DNA from: an uncultured Clostridia bacterium
GTDB lineage: Bacteria > Bacillota > Clostridia > Christensenellales > UBA1242
NCBI GenBank assembly: GCA_944372505.1
Contig: CALVZK010000002.1
Coordinates: 108,692 to 156,136, forward strand
Length of the DNA stretch: 47,445 bases
Direction of reading: 5' to 3'
Position numbers and translations under genes: made by a program
In this document: piece by piece, positions 27,450 to 36,179 of the stretch
How positions within the stretch are numbered: the stretch's first letter is position 1
How the letters are laid out: each line of letters opens with the position of its first letter
Notes under the pieces: generated by a model
What the model was told of the DNA's origin: nothing
Database searches by the model: none
The model's input: the letters and a program-made list of their open reading frames with translations, nothing else

Positions 27450-28475
27450 ATGTCTAATCTTTCTTTATTATTGTTTGGGACAACAGATATAGTTTTAGTT
27501 TCTATATTTGGAGCATTATTGATTGCATTTGTTGTATATGTTTGTTTTGTCCCAGTTAAAATTTGGTTTACGGCACTTTTTATGGGTTGTTATATTCCTT
27601 CGTGGAAACTTATTAGTTTTAAAAATAATAAATTAAATTTAATGAATATTTTAAACGCATATAGCATTTCAAAAAAGTCACAATTAAATGTTTCATTAAA
27701 AGACATCTTTAATTTATATACATCAGGCGGAAATGCTTTAGAAGTAATGAAAGCATTGAAACTAGCAAAAGATGCTAATATTGCGTTAAATTTTGAACTT
27801 GCTAGCGCCATAGATATTGCATCACATGATGTAGTGCATGCTGTACAAAATAGTATTAATTCAAAACTTGTTGAAATTGATGAAATTCAAAGTTTTGCTA
27901 AAGATAAAGTTGAGTTAATAGTCAGTGCCAATGTATCAATAAAACTAAATCTTTCTAAATATATTAATGGACTGGGATTAGATGATTTAAAAAGCAATAT
28001 TAAAGCTTGGATTATGGAAAATATTTCTAAAGCTAAAAGTCATATTGCTATTTTAGGGGAGCCAAATCAAACTTTGTTATCCAATATTGATTTTAGAGTT
28101 ATTTCTAAAAACTCAATGTATAATGTTTTAGATATAAATATTTCTAATATTTCTATTGGGCGTGATTTAAATGCAGAAAATGATATTCATGTCGCTGAAA
28201 AAGAAAAAATTTATGCTCAAATAGAGGCAGAACGATTAAAAAATGCTGAAGAAATTAAAGAATTACAAATGAGAACAAAAACTGAACAGATGAAGTCAAC
28301 TGTTTTACAAGCAGAAGCAGAAGTTCCTATGGCAATATCACAGGCAATTAAAGAAGGTCGATTCTCTGTTATGGATTACTATAAACTTATGAATTTACAA
28401 GCGGACACTGCTCTTAGAAGGGCCATAATTAGCGATAATAAGAATCAAGATAATAATGATGGAGATTTATTTTAA
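27450..28475 (+). CDS. floA: Flotillin-like protein FloA
   Basis: The 341-residue product has an N-terminal membrane hairpin (residues about 14-55, IVLVSIFGALLIAFVVYVCFV), then the FloA-specific SPFH-like domain with LNLMNILNAYSISKKSQLN, KALKLAKDANIALNFELASAIDIA and the C-terminal repeat region QIEAERLKNAEEI and QAEAEVPMAISQAIKEG. FloA organises functional membrane microdomains. The length and C-terminal AEAEVPMA motif fit the bacterial YqfA/FloA family. It heads a row of genes leading to yqfC-yqfD as in Bacillus, though the neighbour differs. Confidence 0.93.
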   Translation: MSNLSLLLFGTTDIVLVSIFGALLIAFVVYVCFVPVKIWFTALFMGCYIPSWKLISFKNNKLNLMNILNAYSISKKSQLNVSLKDIFNLYTSGGNALEVMKALKLAKDANIALNFELASAIDIASHDVVHAVQNSINSKLVEIDEIQSFAKDKVELIVSANVSIKLNLSKYINGLGLDDLKSNIKAWIMENISKAKSHIAILGEPNQTLLSNIDFRVISKNSMYNVLDINISNISIGRDLNAENDIHVAEKEKIYAQIEAERLKNAEEIKELQMRTKTEQMKSTVLQAEAEVPMAISQAIKEGRFSVMDYYKLMNLQADTALRRAIISDNKNQDNNDGDLF

Positions 28476-29020
28476 TGAACAAAAATACATTAATTATTGT
28501 TATTGTTTGTGGTATTGTTTGTTTTTTTGTTTTGAGTATTGTTATTATTCATTTACTAAACAAAAGACGAAATAAAAGTCTAGAAAACAAATTAAAAGAA
28601 TTCAAGATAGAAGAAAAAAAATCGACAGAAGGACAAAAAGTCATAATTTCTAAAAAACAAACTTCTCAAACAATTGAAAATTTAAACGAATTACAAGAAA
28701 AAGAACAACAAGATAAAGATGTAAATATTTCTCGTCCAATTATAGAAGATTATATTGATAGTCAGGAATATGTTTATCCTCAAAATAATAATACTAATAA
28801 TAAGCTTAAAAAAAATAATATAAAAAAATCTAATACTAAGCCAAATAGTATTAAAAAAGATAATAATGAACTTAGAGATAAAGAATTCGAAGATTTTTTA
28901 AATGAACATGCCTATTCTCGAAAAATCATAAACAATGACATTCTTGAGAAGTTAAAAGATCTTCCTCCGGAAATTAAAGCGATAATTTTAAGTAATGTTT
29001 TAAACAAATACGACGATTAA
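28475..29020 (+). CDS. Unknown single-pass membrane protein downstream of floA
   Basis: The 181-residue product starts with a membrane helix (residues about 5-27, LIIVIVCGIVCFFVLSIVII), followed by a basic stop-transfer RRNK and a long, polar, Lys/Asn/Glu-rich region that looks disordered. The last 40 residues are more ordered (FEDFLNEHAYSRKIINNDIL, then DLPPEIKAIILSNVLNK). The ATG overlaps the floA stop as TAATG, so translation is coupled and a FloA-related membrane role is reasonable. A terminator follows. Confidence 0.6.
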   Translation: MNKNTLIIVIVCGIVCFFVLSIVIIHLLNKRRNKSLENKLKEFKIEEKKSTEGQKVIISKKQTSQTIENLNELQEKEQQDKDVNISRPIIEDYIDSQEYVYPQNNNTNNKLKKNNIKKSNTKPNSIKKDNNELRDKEFEDFLNEHAYSRKIINNDILEKLKDLPPEIKAIILSNVLNKYDD

Positions 29021-29021
29021 A

Positions 29022-29048
29022 AACTGATTAAGGCAATCAGTTTTTTTT
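29022..29048 (+). terminator. Terminator after the floA pair
   Basis: AACTGATT (29022-29029) and AATCAGTT (29035-29042) form an 8-bp stem followed by T residues. It isolates the sporulation genes downstream. Confidence 0.8.
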
Positions 29049-29116
29049 GTATACAATAATTTTTTATTATTAGACAGCATATTTTTATTATATGTTTTTA
29101 TAAAATGGAGAATAAA

Positions 29117-29380
29117 ATGTTTAATTTTTTTAAAGAAATTAAAGAAAAAGGGTTAGTAAATAATCCCGAATTTTTAAATGAATATAATATAGTAAATATG
29201 TCTGGGAAATTATTATATGTAGAAGGACATTTAGGTTTAACTATAATTGCAAAAGATATGATTGCATTTAAAATTAAAAAAGGTAGAGTTGTCGTAGAAG
29301 GAAACGATTTTATAGTAAAAGAATTAACTGAAAATACTTTATTAATACAAGGGAGCATTAAAAAAACGGAGATATTTTAA
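29117..29380 (+). CDS. yqfC: Sporulation protein YqfC
   Basis: I place the start at the ATG at 29117 (87 residues), because GGAG at 29107-29110 is then six bases upstream; an in-frame ATG at 29105 overlaps that site. The protein is the small beta-rich YqfC family member, with FLNEYNIVNMSGKLLYVEGHLGL and IKKGRVVVEGNDFIVKEL. In Bacillus it is expressed in the mother cell, with unknown biochemical role. It overlaps yqfD by one base (TAATG). Confidence 0.85.
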   Translation: MFNFFKEIKEKGLVNNPEFLNEYNIVNMSGKLLYVEGHLGLTIIAKDMIAFKIKKGRVVVEGNDFIVKELTENTLLIQGSIKKTEIF

Positions 29381-30504
29381 TGAGTTTAAAAAATAGAATC
29401 ATTTTTAAAGTAAAGGGACTAAATCAAGAAAGATCTTTTAATAATATTTCTAAATCTATTAATGTGTACAATTTAAAGAAAGAAGAAAATGGAATAAGTC
29501 AGTTTGAAGTAGATTATAAAAACTTTAAAAAAACTAAAAAGATATTAAACACAAATGGATTTGAAATAATTTTTATAAAAAATCAAGGTTTTTTATTTAA
29601 GTTTAAATCTTTTTTGTCTCGATATGGTTTGATATTTGGTTTAATTATTTGTACGATTTTTTACATTTTACAATACAGCTTTATTTTTCAAATAAAGGTT
29701 TTGGGAACTCCTAACGAAATTAAAGGAGAAATTCATAATTTCGTTGAGAAAAATTTAAATAGTTATTTTAAATGCAATATAGATACAAAAAATATAGAAA
29801 ATATAATAAAAGATGAGTTTGAGCAAGTTAGTTCAGTTAGTGTAGCTATTGTAGGACAAACTTTAATAATAAATTATAATCCTTCTACATTGCCAGATGA
29901 GATGAAAGGAGATTTTGAACCTTTAGTCAGCAATGTAAATGGAATCATAACAAATATTAATCTTGTTTCGGGTACTTTAAATTTTAGTGTAGGAGATATA
30001 ATTCAAGAAGGTGATATTTTGGTGTCTCCTTATATAATAGATACAGATGGCGAGACTAGAGAAGTAATGGCAAAAGCACAAATTGATGTTAATGTTTGGA
30101 TAAGTGAAAGTATTACTCATTACGACTATAGATTACAAACTGAAAGAACAGGCAATAAAATTGTAAATAATGAGATAAAGATAGGCTCTTTGACTATTTA
30201 CTCGTATGGTCAAGATAATTATTTTAAAGATTATGAAGAAGAATGTTACACGAAATCTTTAACTCCTAATTTTTTATTACCATTAAAAATTGAAAGAACT
30301 ATTATTTATGAAACGGTAACTAAAGAAATTATTCAACCCTTTGACGAAGTTCGTGAACAAATTATTGAAAAAGCTCGTCAAAAAACATTGATTTTTTTAG
30401 ACGAAAATGCAATAATATTAAATGAAAATTATACAATAAAAGATGCTGGTGATGTTCATAAAGTTACTTATACTATAACTACCAGCCAAACGATCGGGGG
30501 TTAA
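29380..30504 (+). CDS. yqfD: Sporulation protein YqfD
   Basis: The 374-residue product has a basic N-terminal domain, one membrane helix around residues 85-106 (YGLIFGLIICTIFYILQYSF), and a large extracytoplasmic part with IKVLGTPNEIKGEIHNFVEK and the repeat SVSVAIVGQTLIINYNPS. It ends with a YKVTYTITTSQ-like stretch. It belongs to the YqfD family, conserved next to YqfC in endospore formers. It is followed without a gap by ybeY; the phoH gene commonly found between them is missing. Confidence 0.88.
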   Translation: MSLKNRIIFKVKGLNQERSFNNISKSINVYNLKKEENGISQFEVDYKNFKKTKKILNTNGFEIIFIKNQGFLFKFKSFLSRYGLIFGLIICTIFYILQYSFIFQIKVLGTPNEIKGEIHNFVEKNLNSYFKCNIDTKNIENIIKDEFEQVSSVSVAIVGQTLIINYNPSTLPDEMKGDFEPLVSNVNGIITNINLVSGTLNFSVGDIIQEGDILVSPYIIDTDGETREVMAKAQIDVNVWISESITHYDYRLQTERTGNKIVNNEIKIGSLTIYSYGQDNYFKDYEEECYTKSLTPNFLLPLKIERTIIYETVTKEIIQPFDEVREQIIEKARQKTLIFLDENAIILNENYTIKDAGDVHKVTYTITTSQTIGG

Positions 30505-30978
30505 ATGCAAGTTTATTTTGAAAAAATTTCTTTAAGGTTTAGACGAGATATAAAAAAAGTAGTAAATAAAGCAGTTGAAATCACAAACAATGATTTGCCA
30601 CAAGCTGTAATTACTTTTTCTTTTATGAATGAAAATCAAATTAGAGAATTAAACTTAAAAAGTAGAAAAATTGATAAATCGACTGATGTTTTATCTTTTC
30701 CAATGCTAGACATTAATTACCATGAAAACTTAAAAAAATATATTAAAGATGTTTCTCCTGATGGCAATCTTTATATCGGAGATGTTGTAATTTGTCCGCA
30801 AAAAGCAAAAAGACAAGCAAAAGAATATAAACATTCTTTAAAAAGAGAAGTTTCTTTTCTTGCCTTACATGGACTTTTACATATTTTAGGCTATGATCAT
30901 ATTGAAAAAGAAGATGAGGTTATTATGCAAAATCTTTCAAATAAAATTTTATCTTCATTAAAGATTAACAGAAAATAA
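30505..30978 (+). CDS. ybeY: Endoribonuclease YbeY (rRNA maturation)
   Basis: The 157-residue product is the metal-dependent RNase that matures 16S rRNA 3' ends and takes part in ribosome quality control. The zinc signature is HGLLHILGYDH near residues 116-126, and STDVLSFP and GDVVICPQKAKRQAKEY are the other family motifs. The ATG follows the yqfD stop directly (TAAATG), and era is 9 bases downstream, so yqfD-ybeY-era is one unit. Confidence 0.94.
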   Translation: MQVYFEKISLRFRRDIKKVVNKAVEITNNDLPQAVITFSFMNENQIRELNLKSRKIDKSTDVLSFPMLDINYHENLKKYIKDVSPDGNLYIGDVVICPQKAKRQAKEYKHSLKREVSFLALHGLLHILGYDHIEKEDEVIMQNLSNKILSSLKINRK

Positions 30979-30987
30979 GGAAGGATT

Positions 30988-31824
30988 ATGTTTAAAGCAG
31001 GATTTGTAGGAATTATTGGTAAGCCGAATGCTGGGAAAAGTAGTTTGGTTAATAAAATGGTAGGTGAAAAAGTCGCTATAATTTCATCGAAGCCACAAAC
31101 TACAAGGGATAATATTTTAGGCATTAAAACTGGCGAAAATTATCAAATTGTTTTTGTTGACACTCCTGGAGTTCATAGAAGCAAAAATCATCTTGACAAA
31201 GTAATGATGAAAAATGTACGAAGTGCTATTAATGGAGTAAATGTTATAGTTTATTTAATTGATGGCTCTAAAAGGGTAGATGAAGATGAAAGAAAATACA
31301 TAGAACATTTACCAGAAAATAAAATTGTTGTTATTACAAAAAGCGATTTAAGACAAGTTTGTGACTATAATAGTGACTTAAAAATATCATCTTTTACAGG
31401 TGAAAATTTAGATAAATTGATACAAATCATTTTAGAAAAATTGCCAAATTATGATAAACCACATTATCTTTATGAGGATGGATATTTCACAGATAAAAGT
31501 ATCAAATTTTTGATTAGTGAAGTAGTGAGGGAAAAGGCGTTAGAAATTTTACATGACGAGGTGCCACATGGGATTGCTGTGGAAATAATTCGTTTTTATG
31601 AAACAAATGCTTTATGTGAAATTGATACTGATATAATATGTGAAAATGAACGTCATAAAGGAATGATTATTGGTAAAGGCGGAAGTGTTCTAAAAGAAAT
31701 AGGTATATATGCAAGAAAATATGCAGAGAGACTTTTAGATAAAAAAGTTGTATTAAAGCTTTTCGTTAGGGTTGAAAAAGATTGGAGAAATAAACCAGAG
31801 AAAATAAAAAATTTAGGCTATTAA
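30988..31824 (+). CDS. era: GTPase Era
   Basis: The 278-residue product contains GIIGKPNAGKSSLVNKMVG (G1), KPQTTRDNILGI (G2), DTPGVH (G3), TKSD (G4) and the type II KH domain with HKGMIIGKGGSVLKEIG. Era binds the 3' end of 16S rRNA and checks 30S assembly. It is about 20 residues shorter than the usual 300, with a contracted linker after G4. AAGGAAGG precedes the ATG. Confidence 0.95.
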   Translation: MFKAGFVGIIGKPNAGKSSLVNKMVGEKVAIISSKPQTTRDNILGIKTGENYQIVFVDTPGVHRSKNHLDKVMMKNVRSAINGVNVIVYLIDGSKRVDEDERKYIEHLPENKIVVITKSDLRQVCDYNSDLKISSFTGENLDKLIQIILEKLPNYDKPHYLYEDGYFTDKSIKFLISEVVREKALEILHDEVPHGIAVEIIRFYETNALCEIDTDIICENERHKGMIIGKGGSVLKEIGIYARKYAERLLDKKVVLKLFVRVEKDWRNKPEKIKNLGY

Positions 31825-31837
31825 TTAGCCTTTTTTA
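31815..31837. terminator. Terminator between convergent era and murB
   Basis: AGGCTA (31815-31820) and TAGCCT (31826-31831) form a stem followed by T residues, overlapping the era stop codon. Confidence 0.75.
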
Positions 31838-31842
31838 GTTAT

Positions 31843-32718
31843 TTAAATTATTTCAATTTCACATTTTAATTTTATTTTATATTTTTTATATACTTCTTTT
31901 TTGCATAGATTTATTAAATATTTAATATCTTGATAATCAGCGTTTTGTTTATTAATAATAAAATTTGCATGTTTAGATGATATTTGAGCTTCACCTTTTT
32001 GTTTACCTTTAAGCCCACAACTTTCAATTAAGAATCCAGCACTATAATGTTGAGGATTTTTAAATACAGATCCACAACTATAACCTCTGGGCTGTTTTTC
32101 AGATCGCAATGATAGATTTTTTAAAAAAACTTGTTGAATAGTATTTTGATCTTTTTTTATTAATTTAAATCTTGCCGATAAAATTAAACAATTTTTAAAT
32201 GAAGAATTTCTATATCCAAAATTTAAATTTTCTTTTTTAATTTTCGTAATTTTGTTATTTTTTAATATTTTAACATATTCTATATTCTCGCTAATATTAC
32301 TTCCAAAACTCCCAGCATTCATTTTAATTGCTCCGCCTATCGTTCCTGGAATTCCAGCAATATTTTCAAACCCCGACAAAGAATTTGCTAGACATTTTTG
32401 ATAGACAAATGAAATAGGACAGGAACAATTTATAGTACAATAATTTTTATTAAATCTTATATAATGGCGCATATTTTTTGTACTTATATAAAAATAATTT
32501 TTACCTTTTGGAGAAATCAAAATATTACTTCCGTTTCCTATTACTTTAAAAGGAATTTTGTTTATGGAAAATAAATTATATAAAAAAATTAATTGTTTGC
32601 TATTTTTAGGATAAAAGACGCATTTTACATGTCCTTTATTATGATATGTAGATATATTTTGAATTTTTTCGTCTTTAACAAAGTCAATTCCATAAAACTG
32701 AGATTTTATTTTTTTCAT
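31843..32718 (-). CDS. murB: UDP-N-acetylenolpyruvoylglucosamine reductase MurB
   Basis: The 291-residue product is a type II MurB that reduces UDP-GlcNAc-enolpyruvate to UDP-MurNAc with FAD and NADPH. The FAD-binding GNGSNILIS and GIPGTIGGAIKMNAGSFG and the catalytic-serine segment CGSVFKNP are present; the usual RSAGSVFKNP reads RGYSCGSVFKNP. It ends with an ordinary basic tail. It is transcribed divergently from murC, with 82 bases between the starts. Confidence 0.93.
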   Translation of the reverse strand: MKKIKSQFYGIDFVKDEKIQNISTYHNKGHVKCVFYPKNSKQLIFLYNLFSINKIPFKVIGNGSNILISPKGKNYFYISTKNMRHYIRFNKNYCTINCSCPISFVYQKCLANSLSGFENIAGIPGTIGGAIKMNAGSFGSNISENIEYVKILKNNKITKIKKENLNFGYRNSSFKNCLILSARFKLIKKDQNTIQQVFLKNLSLRSEKQPRGYSCGSVFKNPQHYSAGFLIESCGLKGKQKGEAQISSKHANFIINKQNADYQDIKYLINLCKKEVYKKYKIKLKCEIEII

Positions 32719-32800
32719 AGACTCTTCATTATTTTATTATGATATTTTATTAAATTTGTTTATTATTCAACAATATTTTTTTTTATTCATATAGATTAAT

Positions 32801-34147
32801 ATGTTCGATTTTATAAAAAAAGTATATATGATTGGTGTCGGTGGCATCAGTATGTCTGCATTAGCAGAAATTTTATATAATCGGGGGATAAAAATTTATG
32901 CCTCTGATATTCAAATAAATAAGCAAATTGAAAAATTAATAGAAAAAAATATAATTATATTTAAAAAGGGGATTGCTAATGATTTCGTAATTAAAAGCGA
33001 TGCAATTATATATACCAGTGCCGTTGATTTAAACAATAAAGATCTGATTTTGGCTAACAAGCTTCATAAAAAGATATATTCAAGAGCTGAAATTTTAGGG
33101 TTATTATCAAAAGATAAAAAAACAATCGCTGTAGCAGGTTCACATGGAAAAACTACTGCTACAGGAATAATATCTCAAATGATGCTTTCAGCGAATATTA
33201 ATCCAAATATTCATATTGGTGGAATATTAAAAAATATATCTTCTAATGTAAATGTAAGTTCGGAGGAAGTTTTTATTACCGAGGCTTGTGAATATAAAGA
33301 TAGTTTTTTGGCTCTTTCTAGTTATATATCTATAATTTTGAATATAAAGCCGGATCATTTGGATTATTTTAAAAATATAGATAATATTTTTGACTCTTTT
33401 CAAAAATTTGTAGATAACACCAAAGAATATGTTATTATTAACAATGATGATGTATTAGCAAAAGATTTAAAAGTTAAAATAAAAAAGTTGTCTTTTGCTA
33501 TAAATAGCGATGCAGACTTCAGAGCTGTGAATGTAAAAGAGTATACTAGCGGTAAATATAGCTTTAATGTTGAATTTAAAAACGATATTTTAGGCGAAAT
33601 TTATCTGCCATGTTATGGATATCATAATATTTATAATGCTTTATCAGCTGTTGTTGTAGGGAAAATAATTAATTTAGATTTTAATTTAATAAAAAAAGGT
33701 ATTGAAAACTTCAAGGGAATTGAAAGAAGGTTTGAAATTATAAAAGAAAACAAATTTGTAACAATCATACATGATTATGCCCATCATCCAGACGAAATAA
33801 AAGAAGTTTTAAAATTATGCAAAACATTAAATACTTCTAAATTAATTGCAATATTTCAACCGCATACATATTCCAGAGTGAAAGATTTATACCAGGAATT
33901 TTTGAGTTGTTTTGATAAAGCCGATGAAATTTGGCTATTGCCAATATATCCTGCTAGAGAAAAACCAATAAAAGATATTTCTTCGCTAAAATTAAAAAAG
34001 GATTTAATAAAACAAGGTAAAAATGTTAAATATTTTAAAAATTTTCAAGCATGCAGACAAAATATATTAGAAAATAGTCACAATAATACAACTTTCATGA
34101 TTATGGGGGCTGGAGATATTGTGAATTTAGCCTATTCATTTTATTGA
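32801..34147 (+). CDS. murC: UDP-N-acetylmuramate-L-alanine ligase MurC
   Basis: The 448-residue product adds L-Ala to UDP-MurNAc. It opens with the Rossmann motif YMIGVGGISMSALAEIL, has the P-loop VAGSHGKTTATGI near residue 110, EACEYKDSFL, LNIKPDHLDYF, and the C-terminal VTIIHDYAHHPDEI and FQPHTYSRVKDL. No ribosome binding site precedes the ATG; a TATAGA box ends about six bases before it, so the message may be leaderless. It pairs with murB in divergent orientation. Confidence 0.95.
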   Translation: MFDFIKKVYMIGVGGISMSALAEILYNRGIKIYASDIQINKQIEKLIEKNIIIFKKGIANDFVIKSDAIIYTSAVDLNNKDLILANKLHKKIYSRAEILGLLSKDKKTIAVAGSHGKTTATGIISQMMLSANINPNIHIGGILKNISSNVNVSSEEVFITEACEYKDSFLALSSYISIILNIKPDHLDYFKNIDNIFDSFQKFVDNTKEYVIINNDDVLAKDLKVKIKKLSFAINSDADFRAVNVKEYTSGKYSFNVEFKNDILGEIYLPCYGYHNIYNALSAVVVGKIINLDFNLIKKGIENFKGIERRFEIIKENKFVTIIHDYAHHPDEIKEVLKLCKTLNTSKLIAIFQPHTYSRVKDLYQEFLSCFDKADEIWLLPIYPAREKPIKDISSLKLKKDLIKQGKNVKYFKNFQACRQNILENSHNNTTFMIMGAGDIVNLAYSFY

Positions 34148-34162
34148 TTAAAAATGATATTA

Positions 34163-34546
34163 TTATTCTTTTGTTATAGATGTTTGGTCATTTTTAGTTG
34201 TTTGATTTGTTTTTACTTGTTCGTTGTTTTGAGTTTCAGGTTTTTCTGTATTATTTGAATCAATGCTATCATTAGAAGACAATTGTTTTAATTGTTTTAC
34301 AAGTTGGTGGATGCCAGTTGATGATAAACCGCTGAAGATACCGAACAAAATTGCATGGAAGACATTATCAGTTGGAATTATTGTGGGCAGAATATAAAAC
34401 ATAAGAAGTCCTAATATTCCACCTAGAAATCCTGATATTAAAGGTATATAATTTGTAAAAGAATTAATTTTTTTAAAAATTATCTTTAGTAAAGATATAA
34501 TTACTATTACAATTGACATTATCGAAGGAATACTAATTATTTCCAT
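34163..34546 (-). CDS. Holin-like small membrane protein
   Basis: The 127-residue product has an N-terminal membrane helix (IPSIMSIVIVIISLLKIIF), a second helical pair (YIPLISGFLGGILGLLMFYILP) and a third segment containing AILFGIFSGLSSTGIHQLVKQLKQL, then a hydrophilic Asn/Thr/Gln tail. The SGLxxTGxHQ pattern after a glycine-rich hairpin resembles phage holins of the A118/LLH kind. No endolysin or other phage gene is next to it, so it is either a prophage leftover or a cell-envelope protein. It has only a weak ribosome binding site. Confidence 0.55.
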   Translation of the reverse strand: MEIISIPSIMSIVIVIISLLKIIFKKINSFTNYIPLISGFLGGILGLLMFYILPTIIPTDNVFHAILFGIFSGLSSTGIHQLVKQLKQLSSNDSIDSNNTEKPETQNNEQVKTNQTTKNDQTSITKE

Positions 34547-34565
34547 TTAAATTTTTCTTCGTTAT

Positions 34566-34629
34566 CATATTATGAAAATTATTCAATAATGTTTTGTAAG
34601 TTACAATTATTTATTTATTTCATAATATG
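34566..34629. repeat. 12-bp perfect inverted repeat between divergent genes
   Basis: CATATTATGAAA (34566-34577) and TTTCATAATATG (34618-34629) are exact reverse complements 40 bases apart. Each half contains a -10-like box, TAATAT, oriented toward the flanking gene. On the plus strand TTACAA (34601-34606) with a 16-base spacer to TAATAT (34623-34628) makes a promoter. Confidence 0.55.
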
Positions 34630-34655
34630 TAAATGTGTCCAAAGGAGGTTATTTG

Positions 34656-35299
34656 ATGGACGAAAATATAAAAAAAGATTTATATGATTTAAATTTTAGT
34701 GAAAATTTTAATATACAAGATAACGATGAACAAACTATAGATTTAGAGTTATCAGAAACATTGCCTGGTAATTCGGCTATAATGGGTTCAGTTGTAGATT
34801 TTTCTAGTTTGCCAGTTGAAAATGCAACAGTAAAATTATTTGACGCAAATGGAAAACCATTTATCCATACTGTACTGATAATTTAGGTAAATTTACTTTT
34901 TCGAATTTATTAAGTGGCAATTATTCCATTGCCTGTGTTAAGGAAAATGTTATTTTGACTATTCCTGAAAATATATATTTACAAGAAAATGAATCTAAGA
35001 CCTACAACTTTAAAGTTTCTACTGATGAAAGTTTGGCACTATGTTCTATTGCGGGGCATGTTCTTAAAAACGATGATAATTTAATAGCTATAAGCGGAGC
35101 CACTGTATCACTTTTAAATTCTGTAACAAGAGAAACTGTTGCGTCTACGGTAAGTGCTAAAGATGGCGAGTATGTTTTTTATGATGTAAAAGAAGGAACT
35201 TATATTGTGGTTGCAAACAAAATAGGTTATAAATCATCTGCAGATTCTTATGTAAGTGCTATAAATAATTCAATAATTAACCTTGATATCAAATTATAA
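34656..35299 (+). pseudogene. Carboxypeptidase-regulatory-like (CNA-B-type) protein, frameshifted
   Basis: The start is the ATG at 34656 with AAAGGAGG ahead of it. The first frame reads to ANGKPF and then stops at 34886; the following frame reads CTDNLGKFTFSNLLSGNYSI and continues to the stop at 35299. Restoring one T in the TTT at about 34858-34861 joins them, giving two consecutive beta-sandwich units (AIMGSVVDFSSLPVENATVKL and CSIAGHVLKNDDNLIAISGA) of the CarboxypepD_reg/CNA-B type with LSGNYSIA and VKEGTYIVVA hallmarks. No signal peptide is visible. It is either a true pseudogene, a slippage product or an assembly error. Confidence 0.7.
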
Positions 35300-35429
35300 T
35301 TTTAAAATAGCACAATTGCCAGAAGGAGAGTATTTGGTGATTTTATCATCAAATGGTAAGGAATATTTAAAATTTAATATAATTTTTAGTAAAAAATATA
35401 ATCTTTATAAATTTGAAGTTGAGGTTTAA
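35289..35429 (+). pseudogene. Possible remnant of a further CNA-B-like unit
   Basis: Right after the stop at 35299, the other frame reads NFKIAQLPEGEYLVILSSNG and ends EVEV before TAA at 35429. LPEGEYLV is the usual end of such beta units, so this is probably a cut-off third repeat. There is no good independent start. Confidence 0.4.
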
Positions 35430-35497
35430 AAAATAAATTATTAAACTATTTGATTTTTTAAATTATTATTGATATTCTATATCAACGGGGGATACAA

Positions 35498-36166
35498 ATG
35501 AATAATAAAATCAATGCAGTAATTTTTGATTTTGATGGTGTTTTATTTAATTCAGAAATTGTATGGAAAAAGGCTTTAATTGAAGCGAATAAAAAATTTA
35601 GGTTTGATCCAGGGAAAGATTTTGCGTCTTGGAGTTGTGGTAGAGATGAAAAATCAATTAGAGAATATTTAAAGTCAAAGTTCCCTAATTTTTCAGTTGA
35701 TGATTATCGTGATTTTATGATAAATTATGTGAGAGAAAAGGTTAAAGATAAAAAAATTACAGTAAAAAAAGGAGCTCTTGGAATTTTAAAATTTTTAAAT
35801 AAAAATAATATTCCAATTGCAATTGCTACAGGAAGTGATAAAGATAGGGTTTGCGATTTATTAAATTATAAAAATATTCCATTAAATTTATTTAAGTCAA
35901 TAATTACTGGCGATGTTGATATTAAAAGAAAGCCTGAACCAGACATATATTTACAAACTTGTAAGAATTTAAATGTTGATTGTAGTAAGACTATAGTTAT
36001 AGAAGATAGTCCAAATGGAATAATGTCTGCAAAAAAGGCAGGATGTATCACATTTTGGGTTCCTGACGTTGTTAATGTTAATTTGGAAATTCAAAAGTTG
36101 GCAGATTTCAGATTTAAAAATTTAATAGAAGTTAAAAGATATATTGAAAAGTATTTTTTAGACTAA
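35498..36166 (+). CDS. HAD-family phosphatase/phosphoglucomutase-like
   Basis: The 222-residue product is a HAD subfamily IA protein. The nucleophile motif is VIFDFDGVLFNSE near residues 8-20, with a helical cap, then IAIATGSDK (motif II), RKPEPDIYLQTCKNL (motif III lysine) and IVIEDSPNGIMSAKKAGC (motif IV). The layout is that of beta-phosphoglucomutases and GS1-like phosphatases; the substrate cannot be told. GGGGG before the ATG is the ribosome binding site. Confidence 0.82.
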   Translation: MNNKINAVIFDFDGVLFNSEIVWKKALIEANKKFRFDPGKDFASWSCGRDEKSIREYLKSKFPNFSVDDYRDFMINYVREKVKDKKITVKKGALGILKFLNKNNIPIAIATGSDKDRVCDLLNYKNIPLNLFKSIITGDVDIKRKPEPDIYLQTCKNLNVDCSKTIVIEDSPNGIMSAKKAGCITFWVPDVVNVNLEIQKLADFRFKNLIEVKRYIEKYFLD

Positions 36167-36179
36167 TAATATGATATTT

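Noticed and set aside
29076-29106. SigE-like promoter (GCATATT and TATAAAAT) before yqfC
   Set aside because: The spacing looks right, but the start of transcription would fall after the GGAG ribosome binding site, so the site conflicts with the chosen translation start.
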